Source: Prunella strophiata
Taxonomy: Eukaryota > Chordata > Aves > Passeriformes > Prunellidae
Assembly (NCBI GenBank): GCA_036583965.1
Contig: JAZBQD010000021.1
Span: 21,419,620-21,483,619, forward strand
Length of the DNA stretch: 64,000 nt
Reading direction: 5' to 3'
Part shown: piece by piece, positions 55,501 through 64,000 of the stretch
Layout: each line of letters begins with the position of its first letter
Position numbering within the stretch: the first letter of the stretch is position 1
Position numbers and translations under genes: made by a program
The notes under the pieces: generated by a model
Databases searched by the model: none
What the model was told of the DNA's origin: nothing
The model's input: only the letters and a program-made list of their open reading frames with translations

Positions 55501-58500
55501 GATGAAAGTGTCCCAGACCAGAAGCCCTTCTGAACCAGTATGACCTTTTCAGGTGACTTCGCTGTCTTTCAGCTGTAGGCTGTGATCAGGAAAAAAAAAA
55601 GCCAAGCAGGGACCACTGAACTTGTGGCAGCTTATTGAACTGAATGGGGGGGATCCATGGATCAAATGTTTTGAGTAGCTCCTAGTGATCTCTGCTGTTG
55701 GTTTCATTGCCTACATCTGCCCTTGGAGCAGCATTGTGAGACCTGTAAGATAGGATGTCCTGCCAAGTCATGAACCAGTTCAGTTTGCATTACCCGTGAC
55801 TAACTCAGATGCTGTTCATTCTTTGCCTGTTGGTTTTTGGTTTGGCTGTCACTAAAATCATGCAGCATTCAGAGTCTTTTCCAAGTGGAGTGCTGGTTTC
55901 TAACTTTTCCCACTTGCTTTTCTCAGCAATCAACTCCAGTGTGTCCCAGACTGGGCCTGTGAAGCAAAGAAACTGGAAGTTTTGGATGTGAGCCACAACC
56001 TACTCTTGGAACTTCCATTGAGGTCAGAAAACCTTTGTAAACAGAACTGAGCTTTCTTCTACAATGGGCTGTCTGGGAAGAGAAAAACAGTGCTATTCCC
56101 GATGCGTAATTCCTTGTTATGTCGAGATATTTACTCTCACTTACTTTATCTATGTGGCATCAAAAATGCTCTGTATTCAAATGTTGGAAAGAACCAATTT
56201 TTAGGTCTGCCTTTTGAACAATAGGGGCTAGGTAATTCCATCCTGTGCTTTCAGCTGCTACTGCAGCTATTTGCACCTAACATAGAACGTGCTGCTGTGA
56301 TTTATACGTGTTATCATACTGTCTGTGAACACAGGTCATAGGTGAGACCCTAATACATTTTGCGTCATGCCACAGAAATTTCATCTGTTACTTTTGACAG
56401 GGAGTTATCACAAAGGGACAATTCAGCTGATCTCCAATGTAGCTTTCACAGTACACCATCAGCCGGCTCTATTCTCCCTATTTCCTTTTCAGTTTCTACA
56501 GAAATGCAGTGAATGAGAGCCAAGAACTAATACAATTTTGCAGTTATTTATCCTGGGAAGAAGCAAAGTATAAACATTCTCAGCCTAATAAGGGTGTTTG
56601 GTGGGGGTGTGATTTGATGAATGACACAGTGTCTGGGGTAAGTTTTACTAAAATTGAATGGAGAAGTGGTTAACAGGGAAGAAATGCAGAGCATGGGTTG
56701 GAGAAGTTGAAGCAAGATGCATCGGAGGTGATCAGCAGTGACATTCCAGTGGTTGTCACAGAAAAACTAGATACATCAAAAGCAAGAAAAGGACATAACA
56801 AGGATGTGATAATGAGAACTTAGAAGAGAATTTTAGCCAATCCAATTGATTAAAGTGACCAAATTTTAAGTATATTATGCAAAGAATAATTTACTGCCTC
56901 AGAAATAATACAGGAGTGCTAAGCCACTAGTTAAAGCTTTGAATTTATGTTGGCACTGTGGAAGCACTTCTTTCTACCTACAAGTGACAACAGGCATTTA
57001 AAGCCTTCCTTTGTGACTTCTTTCTTTGTCTGCCTGAGAGAATGCTGGTCACACGCACACCAACTCAAATCACAAGATACCAAACAGTAGTAGTGTAGAG
57101 GGAAATGCAGATACGCATCCAAGCATTCAGAGAGACTTCAGTCATCTTACCCTGTGTGCTTTGTTCTGCTTTGTAATTGTTTACATTTTGTGGATCAGTG
57201 TATTTTAATTTTTCCCTGCTGTACAAGCAAATTAAGTGGATTAAATACTACCTTTCCCACTCTGTGGATGTCAAGAGGAATGAACCAAGTTAAATAGAAA
57301 ACCCTGTGTCTTTCTAGGATCCTCAGAAGCTTGAGTCTTCGGAAGTTGATGGTGGGGCACAATCATCTGCAGAGCCTTCCACCTCTTCTAGAACACATTC
57401 CACTGGAGGTGCTGGACCTTCAGCACAATCTGTTGACTAAACTCCCAGAGACACTCTTTGTCAAAGCTCTGAAGTGAGTGTCAGTAGCAAACATCTTTTG
57501 TCTGCTTTATCCTTTGGAGTGTAAGAGCTGAAAGTGGCACCTGTGTGACTGTCCTTGCAAGGAGCCATTTGCATAAGAGATAACGAGGTGTGCCCTTTAT
57601 GAGGAAGGGGCCCATAAGGAAAGCCATCAAGTTAATTTGAAGGAATCAGTCCATATTACTGTATAATTACAGGAAAACAGAAGCTGCCTGAAGAGCTTTG
57701 TTTTTAAAAGTAGTCATAAGTTCAAGCGCAAAGAAAAGAAGCCAGTCAGATTCGGGTCATTGGAGAACAACAAGAGAGACCCTTTACAAATGAACAGTCT
57801 CTCATAACTGTCTATTCACACAGGAGTTAGCCCTTCTTTAAAGAAGCCCTTCTTTAAGTAAAGTTTTTGTCTGCTTCCACCAGTATTACCCATGGGCTTT
57901 TCAGTACTCACTGTTGATGTAAAATGCTGTGTGCATCCACAGTACATATAGCTAGTAAGTCATTAGTAGACTCACAAATCTTAACGTGAGTAGGGATGTT
58001 ACAGTATTGTCTGGCCTCCTGTCTCATACTGCTGTCTACACTGGCATTTGTACAGCTCCTTGTCCTTGTTAATGGAGTGGTTTGGATGATGTGAAGTCTC
58101 ATTATTGCACTTGCTGTGGTTAGCCTCAGGTACCTGAATGCATCTGCAAACAGCCTGGAGTCCTTGCCCTCCACATGTCCAGGGGAGGAGAGTTTGAGCA
58201 TGCTGCAGCTGCTATATTTGACTAATAACAACCTCACAGATCAGTGCATCCCTGTCTTGGTGGGACACCCAAACCTACGGATCCTGCATCTGGCAAACAA
58301 CAACTTGCAGACTTTCCCTGCGAGGTAAGTCAGTAAGGCTGTTGGGCAAGACAGTGCTCCCTGGGAGGAAGCTGCCACCTCCCCATGATTGTATGTGAGT
58401 CAAAGTCCAAGTGAGATGCTCTCCCTGTGGCTTGAAGACAAAAGCCTGGCATTTCTACACACAAAGGGAGGAGAAGCGTGTTAAGGGGGATTGGCACAGG

Positions 58501-61500
58501 GTACTGTTAGCTGTAGGTTTTCCTGTCCTAATTGAGGTGCCATCCAGGGGGACAAAGGGATGTAACTTGTGTTGCATGTGTGTGGGGATGGGATACAGTA
58601 CTGATGGTGAAGGGTCTGTCTGTTGTACAAATCCAAGCCAGGCTTGGGGACCCTGCATCTTACTAGAGCATCTCTTAGGACTTTGAGTCTCCTATCAGTA
58701 AATCAGAAAAGTAGCTCATAAAAGGCAGTGTCTATGGATACCTCATCTGCAACTTCAGAAAGTGACAAGTTCATGTCTGTAAGATACAGTATTTTTTTGT
58801 TTCCCTTTCAGCAAACTTAGTAAGCTGGAGCACTTGGAAGAACTGAATCTGAGTGGAAACAAACTGAAAACAATTCCTACAACGGTTGCAAACTGCAAGC
58901 TACTTCATACACTTATTGCACACTCCAATGAAATCAGCATTTTTCCAGAAATCCTGCATTTGCCCCGTATTCAGGTATTTGTATGGAGAAGATAAAGAGA
59001 TATCTGGGTAAAGGTTGGGCTACAGAATGAGTAACTGCTAGGAGAGAACAGGAGGTCCCAGCAAGGCCAAGTGCAAGCTGCTGTACCTGGGTCAGGGTTG
59101 CCCCTGGTATCAATCCAGACTGGGGGATGAATGGTCGAGAGCAGCCCTGCTAAGAAGGGCTTAGGGATGCTGCTGGATGAGAGGCTGGACATGCCCCAGC
59201 CATAGGCACTGGCACGCAGAAACCCACCCCCCCGCCCCATTGTGGGCTCATCCCCAGTGGCATGGACAGCAGATAAAGAGGGGATTCTGCCCCCCTGCCC
59301 TGCTCAGATGAGATCCCACCTGAAGGCTGCATCCAGCTCTTGATTCCTCAGCACAAGAAGGACTTAGACCTGTTGGAGTGAGTCCAGAGGAGTCCATGAA
59401 GATGATCAGAAAGCTGGAGCACGTCTGCTGTGGCAATGGGCTGAGTGGTTTGGGATTGTTCAGCTTGGAGAAGAAAAGGGTCTGGAGTGACCTTGTTGCA
59501 ACCTTGCATTACCTAAAGTGACTAAAAGAGAGCTTGAGTGGGACTCTGGACAAAGACATGGAGTGACAGCATAAGGGGGAGTGGCTTTAAAGTGAAAGAG
59601 AGTAGGTGTAGGTTGGATATTAGGAAGAAACTCTTCCCTGTGAGGGTGGGGAGGCCCTGGCACTGGTTGCTCAGAGAAGCTGTGGCTGCTCCATCCCTGG
59701 AAGTTTCAAGGCCAGGTTGGACAGGTCTTGGAGCAACCTCTTGTAATGGAAAGTGTCCCTGCCCATGGCAGATGTGTTGAAAAAAATGAGCTCTAAGGTC
59801 CTTTCCAGCACAGACCATTCTGTGGTTCTATGACTTTGCTTGCTCAGCCTGAGAAGAGGCCACAGAATATGCATTCTAGATCTCTCACCTTTCTGAGTTG
59901 ATCAAAGATCATCTCATTTGCCTTTACCCCCTGTCTCTGACATTTCTGGTTTCTTGCATTTGACACACTGGGCAGTGTTACATAGCTAGGCAGGTTTACA
60001 TATAGAGGCCTTCCTTTTTTGTCTTTGGTATGACCTAATCTTTCGGTATTGGAGTCATGGCTATTGCAGGTTGCTTATAAATCATTCTTCTTCTGACAAG
60101 TCATATCCATTTTCATAACCTGTGTGTGAGATACAATAAGTAGCAGGGTTGTATGATGTTTGTAAGGAGCACTGGAGTAACTGATGACACAACAAAACAA
60201 AAGAGTATTTTCTTTGTCATGCTGTTTGTTGCTACTACAGTTTGTGGATTTGAGCTGCAATGAGTTAACTGAAATCCTAATCCCTGAGGCACTGCCAGGT
60301 GCCTTGCAAGAGCTGGATCTGAGTGGAAACACAAACCTCGTGTTAGAACACAAGACACTGGATATCTTCAGGTGAGCCATTGACATGTCAACCCAGTAGT
60401 GACCTGCACAGGAAAGGGTAACCCTTACCAGGAGAGGAAATGGGATAGTAAAGTAAAAGCACTTTATCACTGCATGGTGGTATAACGTTCCCTGCCTGAG
60501 GCAGCTGAGACTTACTGTCTTTGGGAAGGGAAAAGTCTGGGTCCAAAACATCAGAGCAAGGAATTTTTTCAGGTGGTATGAGGTTTTCCCAGGTGTCTCT
60601 GGCATAAGCAGCCAGACATCTCCAGAAGACCTGGACTTTAAACTCCTTTCCTTGATCCAGTTCTTTCCACAGACTGCTGTCTAAAACTAGACTGGACAAG
60701 GTCCTAAGGCCTGTTCAGCAGGTTCTAGAAAAGCATAACTTCTGTTCTCTCTGTAGTCACATTACCACACTGAAGATTGATGCTAAGCCCTCCCTCACAG
60801 CAGACTCAGCACTCACTTCTGCCTTCTGGAGTCACGGAGTAGCTGAGATGACAGGCCAAAGAAATAAGTGAGTATTATGGTCTGCTGAACACTGATACTG
60901 TCTTCCCAGGATGCTGGGCGGAGTGCACTGCTGAGCGCCCAAGCAGACCTGTTTTGCCCAAGAGCTCATCCATCCCTTTTTCTCTCTGGATCTCTTACTA
61001 AGTCTTGGTAACTGATGTCTCCACATTACCTTTTGCCTCAAGTTTCACACTTTTCCCGGTACACTTGGACTCTCCTTCCCTCTCCAGCAAAGATGCTTTT
61101 TCTCTTGCCAGCTGTGCCTGTTGCCCTCTCCTGCATGTGCTCAAGGAGGATTTGGGAGTTCCAATAATAAAATGCAGCTGTATGTCTCCCAGGCTAGTGA
61201 ATGCATGGACAGTGGCTTTGCTGCCATGGGCGAATGGCACTCACAGCGAGGTGCCTGATGGCTGTGGTTTTGAGAACAAGATAATTTTTTAGACATATTA
61301 ACTTAGCTTGTATGCTTTTCTGACAGGCTGTGTGTGTCATCCCTGGCACTGGGGAGCTTTGCAGAGGGGGTGGAGGCTGTGTATGGCATGTTTGATGGTG
61401 ACAAGAACGAAGAACTGCCACGTTTGCTGCAGTGCACCATGGCTGATGTGCTCCTGGAGGAGGTACAGCAGTCTGACACCATGTTCATGTCCAACACCTT

Positions 61501-64000
61501 CTTGGTCTCCCACAGGTAGGACAGTGAGCAGGCTGGTCCTGGTGGGACTTGCATAAGGTATATCAATATGTTAGGTGGGGTGGCCCTCCAAAATGCCTGT
61601 CAGTAGAGTCTGGACCCTCCTACACTTTCTCCTCCAACAGGAAGCTGGGCATGGCTGGGCAGAAGCTGGGTTCCTCTGCTGTCCTTTGCTACATTCGTAA
61701 TGAGGTGGCTGATCCAGCCAGCAACTTTTCTCTGACTGTGGCCAATGTGGGGACATGCCAAGCTGTTCTGTGCCGAAGTGGAAAAGCACTGCCTCTCTCC
61801 AAAGTCTTCAGTCTTGAACAATGTTCAGAAGAAGCCAGGAGAGTCAAGGAACAAAAAGCCATTATAACAGAGGTTGGTTTAGACCCTCTCCACTTCAGCT
61901 TCCACACTCACATAAAAGCTTGGTACTAATACGTGAGCTCGGCTGTCTGCGTAACATTACAGGGGAGAGGGTGACATGAACGTTCTGAGTGACTTCTCTA
62001 GTGCTTCCTGCTCTGCTTCATTTACTGATTCGCTGTCCAAAATTGCATATTCCTAAAACACTTTGGCCTAAGAACTGCAGGATGACATGTAGTATGCAAA
62101 AGTATTAAAATTATTTCTAGAGAACTCTGTAAAGGTTAACTTTCTAAACACTGGGAAATAACAGGGAAGTTCCAAAGAGTGGGATAAATATGTCTGTAAA
62201 GATCTTGAGAAATTAGTGCCAATCACTATAGTTGTATGCTCAGTGGGTCTTTTAAAAAGTATTAAGTTGCTAGATAGAAGTATTTTTCATAAGCATAATG
62301 TGTCACTGTGTTACAGCTCTTCAAGGCATAGCACTGTGGCTACTGACTGAAAATAACTATGGGATTAATGTAGCATGTTAAATAGTTTAAAAACTGGCTC
62401 ATTAATGGATTCTGAAAAAGAAAACTGAAATTACTGTATAAGAGACTTCCCTGTGTGTCTCATCTGCTGGGTTTTAATACTTGGCAGCAACAGCAGTGCT
62501 GACACCCAGAGGATACAGAAATTAAGAATACTGAAATTAAACTCAAAACACTGACTCGGAAAAGAGACTGGGGGTTATGGGTACTTCTCTTTATGGGAGA
62601 CCACTGCCAGGCTGGCCAGGGGACCATCTAGCAGAAGGGGGTAATACATCCAGGTTACAGAAACGGTTTGAGATACCTACTTGCTCTTTTTATCCTCGGG
62701 ATGTAGTGACCACACTTCAGAATGCAGTTACATATTAATAAAGAGGGAAATAGTTCAGATAATACACAGAAATAGTTTAATGTCTGGGTAACCTGTCTTG
62801 CACTGAGAAAGTCAAAAGTCACTGTCTCACATAAGACTAGTCAGTGAGATTCTCTGATCAGTGTACGGCAGATAGTCTAGCTGCATATTTCAGAATAGTC
62901 TGCTACAATTCTTCAGAGTGCAACAAAAAGTCTTGTGGGATAAAAGTGTGTTATTGCCAGCATGGGTGATGGCGGTTATTGTACCTGGTCATCAGGTATA
63001 GTGAATGTCTGTGCTGTAGTACCTGCACCTAGATCCCTTTCTCCAGTGCTACAGCTGTGTAACTGGCATTTCTCAAGGCTCCAAACCAGCATATGAGCAG
63101 GGGAAAGTTTGCTTTCTAAATTATCTAATAGCACATCCAATGCTACTGCCTTGTTTCTCTTGTCTGCAGGACAATAAAGTCAATGGTGTGACTTGCTGTA
63201 CTCGGATGCTGGGCTGCACATACCTGCATCCTTGGATCCTGCCCAAACCACATGTCAATTCCATTCCACTGACTGTACAAGATGAGTTGCTACTTCTAGG
63301 GAACAAAACTCTCTGGGAACACCTTTCTTATACAGAGGCTATCTCAGCTGTGCGGCACCTACACGACCCACTAGCTGCTGCAAAGAAACTCTGCACTTTA
63401 GCTCAAAGCTATGGTTGCCAAGACAATGTTGGTGCAATGGTGGTATGTCTGAACATCAGTGAGGACAACTGCACGTGTGAGATGCACGGCCTCACTCTGA
63501 CAGGCCCTGGGGGATTTAGTTCTACCACCACCAAACCAGCAACACCTTCATGTAGCAGTGGAATTGCTTCAGAGTTCAGCAGTGAATTGTCTGCTTCTGA
63601 GGTTAGCAGTGAGGTTGGCTCTACTGCATCAGATGAACACAGTGCTGTTGGTCTCGATGGCAGCTTGCTACCGCGACAAGAACGACGTTGCAGCCTACAT
63701 CCTGTGCCCCCCTCAAGCATCTTTCAGCGCCAACCTTCCAGTGCCACCTTCTCTAGCAACCAGTCTGACAATGGTCTAGATAGTGATGATGAGCAGCCTG
63801 TGGAAGGCGTGATGACAAATGGCAGCAAAGTGGAGGTAGAGGTGGACATCCATTGCTGTAAAGGAAAGGGTCTGGAATTAGAACATCGTGCTGCAGAGTA
63901 CAGCTCTTCTGCTCCAGGGCCGGAGGATGACTCTGGGCTTGTACTCATCATTCGGAGGCAGAACAGTGTAAACAGCAACACTGTGCAGAGAGGGGTTAAG
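34418..64000 (+). CDS. PHLPP2: PH domain and leucine-rich repeat protein phosphatase 2, 3' end cut by window
   Basis: Phosphatase that removes the hydrophobic-motif phosphate of Akt and PKC and so restrains growth signalling. Exons: 34418-34561, 34763-35007, 41840-41973, 46115-46305, 46729-46854, 47949-48103, 52104-52250, 53674-53904, 54643-54845, 55345-55405, 55927-56022, 57318-57473, 58124-58324, 58812-58974, 60241-60371, 60757-60867, 61327-61515, 61641-61872, 63170-64000. They join in frame for 1249 codons. Order: novel N-terminus (1-46), Ras-association-like region (about 60-170), PH domain (about 178-285), LRRs (about 285-815), PP2C domain (about 830-1080, with FDGD and QDNVGAMVV), Ser-rich tail. 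About 130 C-terminal residues, including the PDZ-binding end known in human, lie beyond the window. PHLPP2 rather than PHLPP1 is chosen on closest match throughout, for example [20 protein letters not shown]. Confidence 0.95.
34763..35007 (+). CDS. PHLPP2: PHLPP2 coding exon 2
   Basis: Residues 49-130, [20 protein letters not shown] through [10 protein letters not shown], after a GC-rich intron of only 201 bp with acceptor ctgccttgcag. The Thr/Ser homopolymer seen in human here is replaced by a short DSAAAAPSD. Confidence 0.92.
35301..35335 (+). repeat. 10-bp tandem repeat, about 3.5 copies
   Basis: Units gttgcattat, gttacattac, gttacattac and a partial gttag. Short minisatellite just inside PHLPP2 intron 2. 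Confidence 0.9.
40115..40224 (+). mobile_element. CR1 LINE 3' terminal scrap
   Basis: Contains gatgtccctgtccatggtgg, ggaatagatgacctttaaag and gcccttcctacccaaaatgc, a decayed form of the last ~100 bp of a sense-strand CR1. Confidence 0.75.
41840..41973 (+). CDS. PHLPP2: PHLPP2 coding exon 3
   Basis: Residues 130-175, [20 protein letters not shown] through SCMIRFYS, acceptor ttttgacag, donor gtaaga. Part of the Ras-association-like region before the PH domain. Confidence 0.95.
43413..43881 (-). mobile_element. CR1 LINE 3' fragment
   Basis: On the + strand it starts gaatcatggcatcacagact and runs through gggttggaagaaacctta to ctctcagcctgtctccatag, the reverse complement of the CR1 3' region. 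About 470 bp, fairly well preserved, in PHLPP2 intron 3. Confidence 0.93.
45108..45669 (-). mobile_element. Solitary LTR of an avian endogenous retrovirus
   Basis: On the + strand it begins tgttgtggtttaacc and ends aaaccaggaca, so it has TG...CA ends on either strand. It matches a familiar avian LTR family whose sense strand opens tgtcctggttt and closes with aaccacaaca, giving - orientation here. Read on the - strand there is a TATA-like gcagtatacaaactgag where that family has its TATA box. No gag, pol or env sequence adjoins it, so it is a solo LTR left by LTR-LTR recombination. No matching target-site duplication is visible at the flanks. The family name (ERVL- or ERVK-type) is not settled. 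Confidence 0.82.
46115..46305 (+). CDS. PHLPP2: PHLPP2 coding exon 4 (PH domain)
   Basis: Residues 175-238, [20 protein letters not shown] through [11 protein letters not shown], donor gtaagg. First and larger part of the PH domain. The intron 46306-46728 holds nothing I recognise. Confidence 0.96.
46729..46854 (+). CDS. PHLPP2: PHLPP2 coding exon 5 (PH domain end)
   Basis: Residues 239-280, [20 protein letters not shown] through RWHRQAST, phase 0 at both ends. Contains the C-terminal helix of the PH fold. The last codon is Thr where human has Lys. The intron 46855-47948 holds nothing I recognise. Confidence 0.95.
47949..48103 (+). CDS. PHLPP2: PHLPP2 coding exon 6 (first LRRs)
   Basis: Residues 281-332, [20 protein letters not shown] through GSLDSLC plus two bases of an Arg codon. 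The donor is a weak gtctgc. The end ([14 protein letters not shown]) differs clearly from human FMQLERPGGLDTLY. Confidence 0.92.
48104..52103 (+). other. PHLPP2: PHLPP2 intron 6
   Basis: Four kilobases without recognisable exons. It includes a G/T-rich low-complexity stretch at about 48879-48962 and a short (GT)n/(CA)n palindrome near 49900. Confidence 0.75.
52104..52250 (+). CDS. PHLPP2: PHLPP2 coding exon 7 (LRRs)
   Basis: Residues 332-381, [20 protein letters not shown] through LPSQIGKLL plus two bases, donor gtgagt. The acceptor is gctaatag. The intron 52251-53673 holds nothing I recognise. Confidence 0.95.
53674..53904 (+). CDS. PHLPP2: PHLPP2 coding exon 8 (LRRs)
   Basis: Residues 381-458, [20 protein letters not shown] through [11 protein letters not shown]. 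The acceptor is set at ...ctgttgaag, not the ctccag six bases later, because only the first restores frame and the NLQT of human PHLPP2. The intron 53905-54642 is unremarkable. Confidence 0.92.
54643..54845 (+). CDS. PHLPP2: PHLPP2 coding exon 9 (LRRs)
   Basis: Residues 458-526, [20 protein letters not shown] through LRALYANSN plus one base, donor gtatgt. The codon spanning the next junction is TGT (Cys) where human has Arg. Confidence 0.94.
55345..55405 (+). CDS. PHLPP2: PHLPP2 coding exon 10 (LRR)
   Basis: Residues 526-546, [19 protein letters not shown]. Only 61 bp, acceptor acttcatcag, donor gtaagt. The flanking introns (54846-55344, 55406-55926) hold nothing I recognise. Confidence 0.93.
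55927..56022 (+). CDS. PHLPP2: PHLPP2 coding exon 11 (LRR)
   Basis: Residues 546-578, [20 protein letters not shown] through LLLELPL plus two bases, with a weak donor gtcaga. The intron 56023-57317 holds nothing I recognise. Confidence 0.93.
57318..57473 (+). CDS. PHLPP2: PHLPP2 coding exon 12 (LRRs)
   Basis: Residues 578-630, [20 protein letters not shown] through ETLFVKAL plus two bases of an Asn codon, donor gtgagt. The intron 57474-58123 is unremarkable. Confidence 0.95.
58124..58324 (+). CDS. PHLPP2: PHLPP2 coding exon 13 (LRRs)
   Basis: Residues 630-697, [20 protein letters not shown] through NNNLQTFPA, acceptor gctgtggttag, donor gtaagt. Among the exons closest to human PHLPP2. Confidence 0.96.
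58812..58974 (+). CDS. PHLPP2: PHLPP2 coding exon 14 (LRRs)
   Basis: Residues 697-751, [20 protein letters not shown] through ILHLPRIQ, ending in phase 0, donor gtattt. Confidence 0.96.
59050..59836 (+). mobile_element. CR1 LINE 3' end, sense orientation
   Basis: Runs from ggtcccagcaaggccaagtg through gttcagcttggagaagaaaa and ggatattaggaagaaactct to ccattctgtggttctatgac, the last ~780 bp of a CR1 including the 3' UTR. Many substitutions and no intact reading frame. It fills much of PHLPP2 intron 14 (58975-60240). Confidence 0.93.
60241..60371 (+). CDS. PHLPP2: PHLPP2 coding exon 15 (last LRRs)
   Basis: Residues 752-795, [20 protein letters not shown] through HKTLDIF plus two bases, acceptor gctactacag, donor gtgagc. 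Confidence 0.96.
60757..60867 (+). CDS. PHLPP2: PHLPP2 coding exon 16 (LRR to PP2C linker)
   Basis: Residues 795-832, [20 protein letters not shown] through EMTGQRN plus two bases of a Lys codon, donor gtgagt. It joins the LRR array to the phosphatase. Confidence 0.95.
61327..61515 (+). CDS. PHLPP2: PHLPP2 coding exon 17 (PP2C start)
   Basis: Residues 832-895, [40 protein letters not shown], through NTFLVSH. FDGD is the metal-binding Asp motif of PP2C enzymes. The stretch [11 protein letters not shown] is two residues shorter than human QQSTNDTVFMANT. Confidence 0.96.
61641..61872 (+). CDS. PHLPP2: PHLPP2 coding exon 18 (PP2C)
   Basis: Residues 895-972, [20 protein letters not shown] through KEQKAIITE, phase 0 at its end, donor gttggt. 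[11 protein letters not shown] and [14 protein letters not shown] are core strands of the PP2C fold. The intron before it is only 125 bp. The next intron (61873-63169) holds nothing I recognise. Confidence 0.95.
63170..64000 (+). CDS. PHLPP2: PHLPP2 coding exon 19 (PP2C end and tail), cut at window end
   Basis: Residues 973-1249, [20 protein letters not shown] onward, open to the last base. It holds [14 protein letters not shown] in place of the usual PP2C DGLWD and [10 protein letters not shown] with a metal-site Asp, then a Ser-rich tail ([20 protein letters not shown]). Relative to human, five residues (IKDAP) are missing after STTT. It probably continues to the stop codon, as in human. 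Confidence 0.95.

Noticed and set aside
60075..60605. 176-codon antisense open frame across PHLPP2 exon 15
   Set aside because: Overlaps a well-supported sense exon and its introns; no recognisable protein features.
62300..62750. Possible LTR or repeat in the last PHLPP2 intron
   Set aside because: AATAAA and GC-richer patches are present, but no terminal TG...CA, repeat family match or duplication is visible.

Overview
This is a stretch of vertebrate nuclear DNA, almost certainly from a bird and probably a passerine. It carries two large, intron-rich genes in tandem on the + strand, with ordinary GT-AG introns. The introns contain CR1 LINE tails in both orientations, a solitary LTR of a family widespread in birds, and a fusion of a tRNA-Ile-like body with a CR1 tail that looks like the TguSINE1 family known from songbirds. 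No prokaryotic gene, CRISPR array or operon is present.

Region 1 (1-33.5 kb) is AP1G1, the gamma-1 subunit of the AP-1 clathrin adaptor. All 22 constitutive coding exons are present from ATG 4114 to TGA 29707. They join without a frame break into 818 residues; human has 822, and the difference is one short gap in the hinge. The first exon and promoter lie upstream, so 1-4110 is intron 1 sequence. A 9-nt microexon (14287-14295, Asn-Glu-Lys) sits between coding exons 5 and 6. It matches the three-residue insert I recall for the long human isoform, and several TGCATG (RBFOX) motifs lie near it. The 3' UTR follows 29707, with plausible poly(A) signals at 30831 and 33433.

Region 2 (34.0-34.9 kb) is the CpG-island promoter and first exon of the next gene. 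It has a perfect CRE, a GC box and an ETS-type site, and no TATA box.

Region 3 (34.4-64.0 kb) is PHLPP2, the Akt/PKC hydrophobic-motif phosphatase. Nineteen coding exons join in frame for 1249 codons: Ras-association-like region, PH domain, a long LRR array, PP2C domain and part of the C-terminal tail. The last exon runs off the window. The codon aligned with the mammalian initiator Met is CTG here, so translation probably starts 46 codons upstream at ATG 34418. Intron 3 is the repeat-rich part (CR1, LTR-like debris, solo LTR), and intron 14 carries a larger CR1 3' end.

The two genes are neighbours in the same order and orientation in human 16q22, so the window is a conserved syntenic block. 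I did not find an undescribed system. The most informative observations are the AP1G1 microexon with its flanking motifs, the PHLPP2 start-codon shift, the SINE, and a near-perfect 28-bp-arm hairpin in AP1G1 intron 2. Matches to human proteins and repeat families are from memory, not from searches.
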